From Phyllostachys edulis (taxonomy: Eukaryota > Streptophyta > Magnoliopsida > Poales > Poaceae): 64,000 nucleotides of DNA. The translations under genes were made by a program, and so were the position numbers. Below, piece after piece: positions 1 through 11,972 of the stretch; the stretch's first letter is position 1; each line of letters opens with the position of its first letter. The stretch lies in the NCBI GenBank assembly GCA_036346405.1, contig CM070566.1, positions 10,636,355-10,700,354 on the forward strand. Direction: 5' to 3'. The notes under the pieces are model-generated. The model worked only from the letters and a program-made list of their open reading frames with translations. It was not told where the DNA came from and did no database searches.

Positions 1-1554
1 TGTGCAGGTTGCTTTGAGGTCAATGACGGTCAACGGCGAGGTGGATCGGGACTAAGCTTGGAGAGCCGAGGTCGAGAATGATCAGGATGACGGGAGGTCG
101 AGGACTCAAGCGGGCGCAGAATGGACAAGGATGATCGAAGCAGGCGATTCGGTCGTTGGTTGGATCAAGCGGCCAGCGAGTCGATGCAAGTGCTATGGTG
201 GGTGGAATGCGGGACGGAGAGACTTGTCGACATGGAGCCGCTGATCAACCCACACGTGGCGAAGCATGGGATTGCTTCACGATCGTGGACTCGATTCTTG
301 GAGAAGGATCGAGAAGGGTATTTTGGTAATTTCACCAAATACCGCCTTGGTGACCTTTTTGACTAAGCGCGGAGCGAAATCAAGATGGTGAAGTGGTTTA
401 GATCAATCGACGATGAAGACGACGCTTTGAGATGCGTGCGTATGTGTAACCCATTGTGTGTTAGGGTTTAATGGGTGCCCTAATGGAATATTCCCTAGAT
501 GCTAGTCTCCATATAAATAGAGGGTTGGGCCGGGCTTGTCATTCTTTGGAGGAGAGCCGCCAGAGCCAACCCCATTTGTGCTGCCCTTTTTGGTTTAGGG
601 TTTTGAGGAGAAAAGAGGGGAGAGCTAGGTTCTAGGGTTTGGATTGAGAGTGTGCTCACGAGTTGAGCTTTGTCCTCCTAGATTGGAGTGGCTGTAAATA
701 ACAATCATCCATCTATCTCATTCAATCCAACCAGTTTGCTCGAGATCTGTCCTTTGTGTTCTTATTGTTTATTTGCTGTTTTTGGGGCTTTCTTTGATCT
801 ATGTTTTCCTTCTTGTGCTCCTACTGTGTTTTGGGTTGCTGTGACATGTGGGTATACATCAGAGATCATCTTGTTGATCATCCTCCCACGAGCAAGTCCC
901 AAATCATTTGAATCTCAGTTTTCGTATTTGGCATAGTACTTGAACAGACTTTGTTTAAATCGATAAAGGTTGGAACTTTTGTGTGGATCTATTCGATCCT
1001 TGTTTGGAATAGGTTCCTAACCTCTTAGACAAGTCTTGTTTCAAGTTTCATCGAGTTTGCCCAAGTAAATCAATAGTTGTGCCGTTTCTTGTCTCAGTTT
1101 TCATCTCTCGGGTTGAACCTTCAGGAATATCGGTCATACCGTAGGTATAACGCCGGTAATACCGCAAGATAATGGCAGGTCATACCGATTGCAGAGGTTT
1201 TTCAAGCTCTTGGATTCTTTTCCAGGATAATCGGTAGCTCCGTTTTTGATTGACGGTAGCACCGACGTGCGGTAGTATCAAGATCTTTATTCTTGATAGT
1301 ACCGTTGTCCTGGCCATCCGCCGCTTAAGCGTGGCGGTTGTTCCGATTGTCCTATTTATGCAGCTCTTCCTCGGTTTTGCTTACTGAGCTTTGGGGGTTT
1401 AGGAGTGGGTTCATTTCAAGTCTTCCACTGTGCTTAAGCATTCATCTTCATAGCTCTCATAGCTATTGGAGTGATTTGCGAGTTGAATCCATTCAAAGTG
1501 AAAAAGATTAGATGCTCCTATTCACCCCCCTCTAGTCGCCTTTCCGGTCCTACA
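1..1554 (+). mobile_element. 3' part of a SIRE/Maximus-like copia LTR (truncated by window edge)
   Basis: The segment ends at 1554 with a CA terminus preceded by a TTCACCCCCCTCTAGTCG block. That block is the reverse complement of the first bases of the complete SIRE-type LTRs at 39383 and 47360. A TATA box at 511-520 and a stretch rich in CGGT...ACCG palindromes (about 1128-1350) are also shared features of that LTR type. No primer binding site follows 1554; CACTA subterminal repeats follow instead, so this is a 3' LTR end or a solo LTR reading on the + strand. The LTR start is outside the window. The ORF at 121-366 in it resembles nothing I know. Confidence 0.7.
511..520 (+). promoter_or_regulatory. 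LTR TATA box
   Basis: ATATAAATAG followed by AGGG lies inside the copia LTR on the coding strand of the element, the usual position of an LTR polymerase II promoter. The U3/R boundary would lie about 30 bases downstream. Confidence 0.55.
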
Positions 1555-1559
1555 CATAA

Positions 1560-1735
1560 TATCACAGATGGTTATTAACTCAAAACCGTCTGTGATAGTC
1601 TCTATCACAGACGGTTTGTAGATAAAACCATCTCGTGATAGTCGAAAAATCACGAGCGGTTTGTAGATGAAACCGTGCGTGATAATCGATTATCACTGAG
1701 CAGTTTCGACTACAAACCGCTCTGCGATATTCTTT
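1560..1735. repeat. CACTA subterminal repeats (element A, left side)
   Basis: At least six alternating direct and inverted copies of a TATCACAGACGGTTT-like motif occur, some degenerate (for example ATCACGAGCGGTTT and CCGTGCGTGATA). Subterminal arrays of this kind are the transposase-binding regions of CACTA elements. Neighbouring copies in opposite orientation can pair as hairpins. Confidence 0.75.
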
Positions 1736-2089
1736 GCATTGCTAAATCTATTTCTGTTTATTGGCTAGCCTTAGGAAATGCTAGCCATGCCCTCTAAGAA
1801 AAGCACATCCAATTCGCATTCATTTTAGAAGCACATCAAATTTGCATTCATTTCAGAAACAAGCACATCCAATTCACAAATCAATTAACTAAAACTAACC
1901 ATTAATGTACATTTACACACATGTACCATTAAGTTCAATCTATCCCAATCAAGTTCAATCTACACTGTGGAAACTCCCATCTGGATTTATGACCTGACTG
2001 TTCAAGAATGATGCAAGGTGTGATAGAACTTTTATGAGCTCGCTCTGTTCCAACGCAGTTTCGGCGATGGTCGTAACCTGTCGATAGGA

Positions 2090-4930
2090 AGATTAAATTC
2101 GTGCTTATATAAATTGGTAAGTATATATGAAATAATTGTTGCAAGATTGACAAACCTGAGGATCATTGGTGATCTCGGAACCGATGAGTAGTTCCATGTT
2201 GTGGCAAACATAGTATCCACAGACGTATGCCCAACTACTTTGGTGGCACTGCAAAAATAGAATTGGTTTGGTCGAGAGGCATTACTACGAAGTGTTATAT
2301 AGGATTAATGTGTACTAGCTAGCGAGTACCGAGAAAGTTAGATCGTGTTGCAGCGACCTTCCCTTGCATTTCCCTCCTCTAGCATATAGCACGTCGAACG
2401 CCCTACGTGACTCCAAGAAGTTAGCCTTAGCCATTGTAAAGGAAGGAAAGACTACAATAGAGTTTCTATGGAGGAAAGGTGTTCACTTGTTGATTAAATT
2501 CCGGATAACTGTGAAGTTGTGAGTGGACCTCTTTAGGGAATCTAGGTATATTACCCATTTCCGTTTTGGTATAATTACAATTAGAATCCAGTGGAAGCTA
2601 CACAGGTATGTCAGCATGGTCATTAAACCTAAGTTCGTGTTGCTTATAAAGTACAAATCAACAAGTATAGCCAGTAGTGCAACACTTACTCCTGGTTGTA
2701 GGGAAAAAGTATGTATTCCTTGTTGCGGCGAGCCAGGAAAAACTCTATAATGTAATCCTCGACGAATATTGCATTCGCCTTGATGCTTAGATCGGAGACC
2801 ACGTGTGGGTCGAGGAAACCTACCGGTGAATTCCTTCTTTCGCCCGGATATCATGTATCTATATACAAAAGCAAGGAGTTATATATAACATTTATCGGTA
2901 TTACTAACATTGACCGTGATTGTGCACACTTACAGTGTCCAGCATCGTATGAGTGAGACGTCGACCTCGTCGAGGTTGAAGAGACAGAACAAGTCCTTGA
3001 AGGTCACTGTGAAGATACAGTCTTGAAGCTCGTGGTTAAAATGATCCTCCTTGAACTTGACGGTGACACCCGAGCGTCGTTTTTCAGCCGTCTTGTTGGC
3101 TTGTTCCATGTACCATGTATGCAATGTCGTGCAAGCCGATCCTATGGTAGGGCTGTCTAACCTCTTGACCAACGGCTCGCCTAGCATGAATTTTCGGGCC
3201 AATGGCAAGAAGGGGATATCAGAAAAAGAGTCGACCATCTTCGATTTGCCCTTGCTGCCTCGCTTTGTATAGGTCGACTCCACAAGAGTCGACTGAGCAC
3301 AAGGTGTAGATGCATCTGATGCACCAGGCCCTTGCAGCGTCGGTGCAGGTAGCTTCGGTGCAGTAAGCTCCCGTGGACTTGATACCGTTGCAGGATATTC
3401 TCGTGAAGTTGACACCGGAGCAGGTAGCTCCAGACAGATGTCCCCCTTGGGCCACTGGATGAATGTTCCAACGGCTTGCTCTAGAGTCATGACCTCGTCG
3501 TTTGGGGGAATATGCAGCGAGACGGCCCCGAAATTGGCACAAACACCGTCCACATTCACTTTTGCGAAACCCGGCGTTACATTTACACTGTGCACCGGAT
3601 GGATACACCTGGCCCCAAGCAGCATCTAGGGCAACAGAGGCATATCTCACTTGGAGCTTACACTTCATAGCCACCTACATAACGATACAAAATTAGCTAC
3701 TCCAACAAACCTATCAATGGATCGAGCATTCCAGAGATAATAATTATTACCTGGATGTCATCGACAGGAAATCTGCTGTCGCCTATTGGGGTAGGGTTAG
3801 GGTTGGACACTTGACTACTCGAAAGTTTGGGGGGTGGCTAGCACAAGAGGCGAGGGCTTGCAAGCGATTTGGGACTTGCAACTGAACTTCCTAAGCCTTT
3901 CCTCAAAGCTCATCATGACTACCGCTATGTCATAGACTCGATGCGATCTTCGATCTCATCTCCGAGGGATTGATGATCTCATCCTTGAGGATTCACTTAA
4001 TCTCCTCTCATAGCTTTGCATCGCGCTCGGCTTTGGCTCTCTTCCTACTCCGTGCGATCCGAGTCCGCTTGGAACGAATCGCCCATGTAACATAAACACG
4101 GCGCCTCTCGTGCAACCGGATGCTCATTGTTTCCCAGACCGCAGAGAGTATATCTCTATCCTATGCACTCGAATGAGACTTGGGAAGATTGTGCACTCGG
4201 CGTTACTGCAATAGCCCGACATGTCATTTCACTTCCTATGAAGTTATGGAGTAATTACAAACTAGGTAGTTCGATATCTTACCAAGCGCTGGGATACTTC
4301 CTGGTCTGCGAGGTTTGGAAAGGAGACTTCCCCCATAGGTAGGGTACGTAACCTCCCAAATAACCCTTTGTTGGCCAGCATATTAGTGATATTGGGAAAT
4401 GGCGGAGAGACATTGAGCGGCTTGCTCACTTTGGTCCTGATCCCTCCATATCGGGATTTTACCCTTATACCCAGCAGTGCTAAGTCTGTGGGGGTGCTTG
4501 TTTTTTGCTTGGAGGGCCGTGTACACCGCACTTTCACTCCTACATTCATCTGTCGTCTTCTTCACCACAAACTCGGCCCAGGACTCTTCCAAGAATGATA
4601 CTTGTGGAAGGGCCTCGATTCTTCTCCGTAGTTCTTGACAAGCGTGCTCTTGAAGTTCTTCCATGCTTTGCACGCAGTAGCAACACGCGGTCGTCGCACA
4701 CGAGTCTAGGTGTTGTTAGGGATCTCGAACGATTTGAGAATATCCGCCAGCAGCGCAGCTTTCAGTTCTTTGGGCAACTTCTTCCACGAATCGTAGGTGA
4801 CGTTGACCCGTTCCTGTGCAACTATTCCGACCATTCTCCGGAATGCGAACATTGCTCGGCGAGGATTGATAGGGGTCCCAGACTGATCGACCTCCGTGAT
4901 GATAAATCAGCCCGAGGGCCTTTTTGATAT
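2090..4930 (-). pseudogene. CACTA accessory gene: Transposase_24-like + GTFIQWPK domain + Ulp1-like protease (broken)
   Basis: Read on the minus strand, 4930 to 4260 gives fragments resembling the plant En/Spm Transposase_24 family (FVVKKTTDE, then HPHRLSTAGYKGKI). 3674 to 2930 gives a domain with the motif GTFIQWPKGDI, known from grass CACTA genes (I recall it as DUF8039). 2854 to 2483 gives a C48/Ulp1-like peptidase core with FHWILIVI (catalytic His region) and IYLDSL (Asp region). Further on, about 2245-2186, CGYYVC matches the Ulp1 catalytic Cys segment, so the catalytic signature survives although the frame is broken several times. The spacing between blocks suggests introns plus frameshifts. 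Ulp1 proteases cleave SUMO-like modifiers; the role in transposition is unknown. Confidence 0.65.
3685..4260. other. non-coding interior of CACTA A
   Basis: Between the GTFIQWPK domain and the Transposase_24-like block no reading frame with recognisable content is seen. It is probably intron and linker sequence of the same minus-strand gene. Confidence 0.4.
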
Positions 4931-4934
4931 TCCT

Positions 4935-5345
4935 CTTCTTCTACTGCGGTTGGATATTCCAAAAGATGGTGCATCATCAGACACATGAGGTGGCGATGAC
5001 GAAGAATGAGCGGAAGACATCTTCACATAATTGACATAAACATGTAAATCCTCCAAGTCATTTAAAAGGAATAATATGCTCAACACAAACATCATGTGAA
5101 CAAATGAAATCAGCATAAAGCTAAGATTTAACATTTTGATATTGCTATCAGATGTAGAGTAAGCATTCCAATTAGAGCTCAAGTTCAAACCCGATTTTTA
5201 AAACAATTTCAGCACAAGACTATTATCATCACAGAGCATTCATCTCAAGCCCACCACACCACATTGCAATATATTCTAGTAGCAGTATCAAAACAAATAC
5301 CATATGAATAACTGACTAGAACAAATACAAATTCCAAAAACTCTA
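4935..5345. other. 5' flank of the CACTA A accessory gene
   Basis: AT-rich sequence without recognisable coding content. By analogy with 29060-29800 in the complete CACTA element it corresponds to the upstream exon/intron and promoter part of the accessory gene, cut off by the following gypsy LTR fragment. Confidence 0.35.
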
Positions 5346-5349
5346 CGCT

Positions 5350-6604
5350 TAGTTGAAGCTTAGCTCAAAATATTTAATTTGGGGACTTTAGCCAAATGTT
5401 AAACTATTGATTTAAATGATACTATGGTACGGTCGTCTATACCATAGAGATTTATGAAATGTTTTTATGTGGTAAATAAAATGAAAATGGTTTGCATTTG
5501 GGCGAAATGGATGTTTGGATGGGTGGATGTTCATGCATGGGATCGATTCATCTCTATGATTGAGGCCCAGGGTTCTTTTGGAAAGTCGCCCAAGTTAATT
5601 AAGGATTAGTCTTCGAGCCACATCTTGCTAAGCCACATCGTACTACCACAAGTCCTGAAGTGGGTAGGACTTGGCTAAATAATTTAAAGTGTTCACCGTG
5701 GTCGTGCTATCCGGTTGCGTGGGTGTCTTTTATGACCTACTTTTATGTATTCCCACATGGCGCAAGAGGGGGCTTAAATCCGGCGGGTTTCTATCCAACG
5801 GAAGTGAAACCTTAGCGAGGCGGGACTACGGTGGGATGATACATTGTAAAGGCCTTGTGATAATCTCTTAGCCGCACACCTTCGAAAGTGTGTGAGCGGA
5901 CAATATAATTGATTATCTCTTGTGGGTAAAGCTGTACAACCCCTGTAGAGTGTAAAACTATTCGAATAGCTGTGTCCACGTTCATGGACATGCTAGCAAA
6001 GCCACTCCAAGTTATATTTTGATTTTGATTTCAAAAGACTTTATTAAATGGTTTTGGATTTCTATCCAAATGGGAATTGGGCGGGTAGCCTTGTGATAGG
6101 AGGGTATCCTTCACCACTCGTTGATGAATGTTATCTGACTATAAAACTTTAGAATTTAGAAAATGAGTTTTAGTTATAGAATAACTTCTTTGGAACTTAG
6201 TACGAGTATTTGGAAGGAAAACATTGCTTTATGCAAAACAACCATATAAGCCTTCCTTTGTTATACCCCTGCATGCATTATAATTCTGTTATTGGGTGTA
6301 ACTTGCGGAGTACATTCATTTGTACTCACTCTTGCTTAATAAAATATTGTTCAGAGGAGTAAGACTTTGCACTTGCTGAAGATCTCGACGACTAGGCCGC
6401 TACCCCAGTCGATTGCCTGTGGCAGATTAGCTGGGTTCTACTACTTGCTCATAAGCCTTTCTGGTAATCAAACTCTGATATTTATTATTAAATCTTTGCG
6501 ATTATGGTTATGGTATCATGTTTGTAGACTGTGTGAGCTAGCCAACGATCATGGGACTAGTTCGTAAATGCACAGAGGATTTGGGTGTTAATCCTGTGTC
6601 CTAC
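5350..6604 (+). mobile_element. gypsy (Tekay/RIRE3-like) LTR fragment
   Basis: Contains a block common in grass gypsy LTRs: around 5850-6000 it reads ...CATTGTAAAGGCC...TTGTGGGTAAAGCTGTACAACC...GTGTAAAACTATTCGAATAGC. A related block lies in opposite orientation at about 59930-60060 (TTCGAATAG, GCAGAGGTGTACCACTTTACCCACAC). No protein domains are present. It ends near 6604. Family assignment is from memory of grass LTRs, and both boundaries are approximate. Confidence 0.5.
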
Positions 6605-7160
6605 AAAGCACTAGTGCCCCCCACTCATTTTGACTAGGCCTAATAGGCCGACAACATTGTGGGTTGGGCCGGCCCACAACCAATAAAAAAAAATAGGGGG
6701 AGAGGAATGAAATCCAGGTGATGCCTTTGATTTGGTCGGCCTATTCAATTTCGAAAGAACAAAAATTTTAGCCGGTCCAAACGTTTTCGGAAAGAAAAAA
6801 AAGGGAGAAAACCGAAAAAGGAGATTTTGCAGAAAAGGTCCTTCGAGATTCTGAATATTTTGGGGATCCTTACGCGAATAAGGAATTTTTGCAAGAAGGC
6901 CCTCAGACTCTCTGAAAATTACGCGAAAAAATTCTCAAAATTGAAATTTAGCGGTTTAGCCCCTGGAAATAGCAAAATTCGCCGAAAATTCATATTCCAG
7001 CAGAAAAGGGCCTCGGGAATTCAAATTTTTAATCGGTTTTTGCATTTGAAGCATGTTTAATTTTATTATTCTTATTTCTATGCAATTTATTTATTGTATT
7101 TACTATTTTGATTATCTGTGATTGTTTACATTGCTTTTAATCACTAAAAATAGTAGTAAA
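6605..7160. other. AT-rich, purine-rich stretch without a gene
   Basis: Holds a GGGTTGGGCCGGCCCACAAC inverted repeat (about 6661-6681) followed by AT-rich sequence. No coding similarity or clear element end was found. It may be the leader of the copia element that follows, but no primer binding site is visible. Confidence 0.3.
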
Positions 7161-7289
7161 TCATGAAAATGCATAGAAAAATCTGAGATCACAAACCGGA
7201 GTTTGAAGAGCATTATGAGAATTTTGCAACTATTTTATGTAAATTACCAACAAGAATCTTATGAACTCTTTGTATGAATATGAAGATGA

Positions 7290-7890
7290 CTAGCATCACG
7301 AACCATGAGTTCAAGAACCCGACCAAAGATGGCGAGAATTTGTACAAGTCTTCAATTATGTGGTAAGATAACCATGGATGAGCAGAAGATTGAGAAGACT
7401 CTCTCTACCTTTCACCCAAATGTGTTGCAATCCACACACAACTATCGTCAAGACGGCTACAAGAAGTATGCCGAATTGATTGACATCATGTAAGTTGCGG
7501 AAGCTCAAGATGATGTTCTAAGGAAGAACTATATCTCACAGCTAGCTACCTATTAGCAATATTTGCCATGAAGCCAATGCTAGCAATTACAAGGTGAGAA
7601 AACCTCTCACAAAGGAGAAGGGCAAGAAGGGTAAGATCGTGGGTCGCACGTTGTTGATGTTTTATAGACTAAGGAAAAGGGCAAAGGACAGCATGAGGCA
7701 CACCTCGCCATTGCAGGCACAGAGGGTCCACAACCATTAGTTGCACTCATAGATGTGGACAGCCCAGTAGTAGCCCTCATCACCCCTCCTTTGGACATCG
7801 CAGTGGCCGCAACCATAGTTGCCCAAGAGGAGAAGATCGCCATGGAGCATATTCAGGCAGAAGTTTCTGCATACTTCACTGATTCAATCT
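7290..7890 (+). pseudogene. copia gag remnant
   Basis: The frame contains KIEKTLSTFHPNV followed by YKKYAELIDIM, a pattern found in the C-terminal half of copia UBN2-type gag domains. Stops follow within 100 codons. No intact zinc knuckle was seen. Confidence 0.5.
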
Positions 7891-8159
7891 AGTGCACACA
7901 TTGCACTTAGATCTTTTTACAGTCACTCGCAGTTTATGATTGTGATGGAACATTGAATTAATTTATTCTTTGAATAATGGTTGTAAGCACTAGGAGAGCA
8001 AATCATTAAATTATTATTATGAGTTATGCAAGGCTTATTTTCCCGTATTTACAATAGCAAGCTATGTTCTGATATCTAAAGTATTTTATTTATGTGTTGC
8101 TTGCTTTCACGCATATTAATAAAGTACATAATATTAGAGCGTGTGTGGCGCCCTATGGA

Positions 8160-9470
8160 GGAAGTGTGCTTAGCGGTAGCAAAGACAATGAATACCACCT
8201 TGAGAGAAAGCGAAATCTTTCAATGATCAAGAAGAATCTTTGGTAGTCTTACGACAATCGCAGATAGTGATACTTTTATAATAGGCTCAGGAAGGGGTAC
8301 AATTATACTCCCGATGGGCACAACTTTGGTCATTAAAGAAGCCTTATTGTACCAATAATCGACTAGAAATCTTAAGGATATTCGCGCTAACGGTTTCCAT
8401 GTAGAGACTGAAGAAGAGTATGGTAAGGAATACCTACTCATTACAAAGCGTGAAGAAAATAAAAAAAATGGTATTAGAACGACTTCCTTCATTTGAGGCG
8501 GGATATACTACACTATTATTAAGGCACATCACGACCTATCTTTGCTCTAAAACCGTATTTAGAAGCTCTTAACTTTTCTATCTCTTGCGTGATAGATTAT
8601 GTTGTCTAGGTCCTAGGATGATGAGAAATATAATTAACAATTCACGGGGACATAATATCAATCTAAAGAATTTCCCGAATAAGGAAGATTTAGTGTGCCC
8701 GCATGTGCCAACGGAAAATTAATTACTAGACCTTCGCTCTAAAAGCGAAGGATGAAGTCCCTACATTCCAGGACCATATCCAGGGAGACATTTGCGGTCA
8801 TATACAGCCCCTATCAGGGCCATTTAGATATTTTATGGTGCTCATCAATGCTTCCTCGAAATGGTCGCATATATGTTTATTGTCTATGAGAAACTACGCT
8901 TTTACAAAGCTATTCTCGCAGATAATTAAAATTAAGAATAATTTTCACGATCATCATGTGAATTCCATCAGAATGGATAACGCCAGAGAGTTTATTTTGA
9001 AGGCATTTGATGATTATTGCATGGAAATGGGAATTAAAGTTGAGCATTATGTCTTTGCATGTCCACATCCAGAATGGACTAGTAGAGGCATTAATTAAAA
9101 TGATTAAATTTTTGCTCGATCACTTTGAAGAATTGTAATTTACCAACTACATGTTGGGGACACTTGATCTGCTCATGACAACTCTCATCAATTTTAGACC
9201 GTCGGCATATAACATCTATTCACCTATGCAACAAGTGCAAGGATCAGTACCGAAAATTTCTCATCTTTGCAGGTTTAGTTGCAAGGTTTATGTACCTATA
9301 CCACCACCACAGCGAACTGCAATGGGCCTTCTCCGAAAGTCTGAGATATACGTTGGTTAAGAAACAAAAATCCATAATCAGGTATTTGGACCCTATGATG
9401 AGAGATTTGTATACTGCCCGTCTCGCTGATAGTATATTAGATGAGAATAGTTTCCGTCATTAGGGGGAGG
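8160..9470 (+). pseudogene. copia pol remnant: pre-integrase and integrase core
   Basis: After a broken protease/GAG-pre-integrase segment (GTIILPMGT-like, about 8290-8320), the integrase core is readable. IQGDICG near 8785 holds the first catalytic Asp, VNSIRMDNAREF near 8960 the second, and after a frameshift NGLVEALIK near 9073 holds the catalytic Glu. Thus all three DDE residues survive while the frame does not. Downstream, VYVPIPPPQRTAMG near 9285 matches the conserved C-terminal integrase segment of copia elements. It is 5' of the RT part at 22728, from which the Tat element separates it. Confidence 0.75.
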
Positions 9471-9474
9471 AAAT

Positions 9475-9796
9475 CAACCCTTGATGAAAATATCGAGAAA
9501 ATAAAGAAGTCCAGAAGATAATTAAAGTCTAGAAGACAAATGAAATCTAGAAGACAATTGAAGTCCGAAGATAATTGATTTGTAAGTATTAGCGAATCAA
9601 CTGTTTGACCACTTTCTTGATTTGAAGAGCGTGACCAAGTCGCATGTGCTCGAATGCAATGCACCGTAGAGGGTTGAAATACCGATGAGGGTATCACTAA
9701 TCCCATCCTAAGGCCTCGTAAAGGGCGAGAACTCGCCCTCGAATCTGAAGTAACGGGGGCGCTGGTGAAAAAGAATAAGAAGGATTTGACACAACA
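9475..9796 (+). pseudogene. copia integrase-RT linker, left part
   Basis: Degenerate linker sequence with stops; it contains CNAPRRVEIP-like and KGRELALES-like segments typical of the region between integrase and reverse transcriptase. It stops at the Tat LTR start, and the linker continues at 22728. Confidence 0.5.
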
Positions 9797-10415
9797 CGTC
9801 GATTTATCAAATCGCCGATCTTATGAAAATAAAAGGAGGAAAATGGCGTAGAGTATCCTCGAAGAGAATGAAATTGCTCTTTATTTATATGAACTGGCTT
9901 ACAAGACTTAACTAGGACTATCTCCAATTACATTGAATGTATTGAATACTACCGCTTGACCTTCGTGTTGCCTTCATTTGTTTTCGTTGTGTGTCTCTCT
10001 ATGTCCTCGTCTTCTGCGCTTCACCATTAAATAACTCGAAGGCGGCGATTACTCTCGGAAAGACGCCCCGATGAAACGTTATAACCGACGGAGGTTTAAG
10101 GTAGTTAACAATGTGCTAAGCGCCTTGTGGTTAAGTATTTGTGAGACATTTAACCGCAAAGTGGTTTATCGTCGAGTCTTGTATGTTACCGTAAGTTATG
10201 GAGCGTTTAACACGTGTTCCATTCATCATCTGGTTAATGGTACTGCTCATAGCATTTCGAAGCGTACCACCGGTGGAACCTAGTCCGCCAGGTACCCATC
10301 GTAACCTCTCGAATCCTTACGACCAAAGGAGGTCGTTAGCCTTAGGGTTACGACCATGAAGATGTATGGTCTTTTATGTATTTAAATTAATACATAGAGG
10401 TTTTAATCCTCGTCG
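9797..10415 (-). repeat. 3' LTR of the Tat element
   Basis: Copy of the right LTR. The terminal dinucleotides have mutated: on the + strand it begins CGTCGA instead of TGTCGA and ends CGTCG instead of CGTCA. The internal side on the minus strand is AGTTAGGGGCTAGC, a weak polypurine tract. Confidence 0.85.
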
Positions 10416-10802
10416 GCTAGCCCCTAACTTTAAATGAAGCAGTCGTGTGAACGCCTTCTCCCGATGAATTCATATCGGGCGCACTCACCATTTAATGTCG
10501 TGACATCCGAGGTGGTTTGTGTTCATTCTAAAGTTGAGAACTTGCCTTGGGAACCAAAGAGTTTCTCTGTCCGTTGGGCGAAAAAGAAGCTTTTTGCCAT
10601 TCATACTTTTATGGATAACTTCCGATCGTAATTGAAAGACCCGAGGCTATAAAATCCCTATCGCTAGACCTTTTGGATTCTTTATGCCTCGGATCCCCTT
10701 TTCTAATCTCTTTACCCGCACAAAAATCTTCATCCTTCCTTTCTTGTTCTTGACCACAAAAATCTCCTGCGAAGTTCTCGCTCATCCTCAAGGATTTTCA
10801 TC
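10416..10802. other. Tat 3' non-coding segment next to the left LTR
   Basis: Lies between the 3' LTR and the antisense gene start; probably holds the antisense gene promoter and the polypurine tract. No domain is seen in the short frame at 10434-10631. Confidence 0.4.
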
Positions 10803-11923
10803 ATGTCGAGCAAATCACGAAGTGGTTGCCGTCTTGAGTTGAGCAAGAAAAGCTTGAAGCTTTGGAGTAGATTGGGATGCTTAGGACAAGAATTTGATCG
10901 ATGGAGATCGGCATTTGGAGAGCATTTCCCAAGTCGCTAAGATGAGGAAATTCTGTTTTCCTCGCCACATCGAATGTGGGCCGAGATTATTGTACACAAA
11001 TTCCTTCTCCGTGTTCTTGAATTCTACGGAGTGGAATTAGTGAATTTGGCTCCAAATTCCATCGCCAACATCAGCATCTTCACATATTTGTGTGAAGCAT
11101 ACCTGGGATTGCCTCCGAGTTTGAGGCTCTTCAGGTATTTTTACCGAATGGTGATGGGGAGAACCACGGAGACTCCCGGGGAATGTACATTGCGCCTTCA
11201 CGATGGAAAGGCCGATGAGTACATTCATATGTACTCAAAATCCTCGTGGTCGCTATGGAAGAAGAACTGGTTCTATATGACTTCTGAGGGACGACTACCT
11301 CTATTTAAATCGGGATGAGAGCAACGGAAAATCCCAAATGGAGAAAGACCGTGGAGAAGACAGAGCGGTTGGGCGATGGGTGGATGCCATCTACGACCCA
11401 CGAGTCAAAGGCTTGACCTCTTGGCATGTGGTGAGGATTTCACCAAGCGCCAAATTAGCCCATTAAAGCGGACTCACTCACCGATCTGGTCCATTGGTCG
11501 TGATGAAGCTATCTCAGAGGTGGTAAGTCTTGAGATAACTCCCACCAAGATTTTCATTTGATTAATGTACTACCTTAAAACATGTTCATGTCTTATTTTT
11601 CTCTTCTTTTGAAGCTCTTTCCCGAGGAAGTTAGAGAAAGGATTAGGCTGATCTATGCAGGGGAGCCTGGAGAAAAGGCTGGATTTCCGAGATCTTGGCC
11701 ATAGCCCCTACCGAGGAGAGAACAACAAGGCTTAAGGTAAAAAAATCTCTTTTATCATGTATATATATATATTCTCCGATCAGGTTGTTGATCATGCTCT
11801 GTTTTTGTAGTAGTCGGGTTGCTAATTACACACTTGGTGAGGCTAAACATCCCACCGTTGTTCCAACCGACTCGTGCCAGATGCACCGGAAGAGTATGAA
11901 TCTCCGAGGTAACAGTAACATTT

Positions 11924-11972
<49 letters not shown>

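Larger units (their letters stand above)
1555..5340 (-). mobile_element. truncated CACTA (En/Spm-type) DNA transposon A
   Basis: The left edge starts with inverted copies of an ATCACAGACGGTTT motif, the same subterminal motif that flanks the complete CACTA element at 25496-34183. The interior holds a broken minus-strand gene in the same order as the second gene of that element (Transposase_24-like, then a GTFIQWPK domain, then Ulp1-like). No CACTA terminus is seen on either side: a copia LTR abuts the left and a gypsy LTR fragment the right, so both ends appear lost. The TNP2-type transposase gene is absent. The right boundary is approximate. Confidence 0.7.

Noticed and set aside
121..366. 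81-codon ORF at the left edge
   Set aside because: Located in the U3 part of a copia LTR upstream of its TATA box; no domain.
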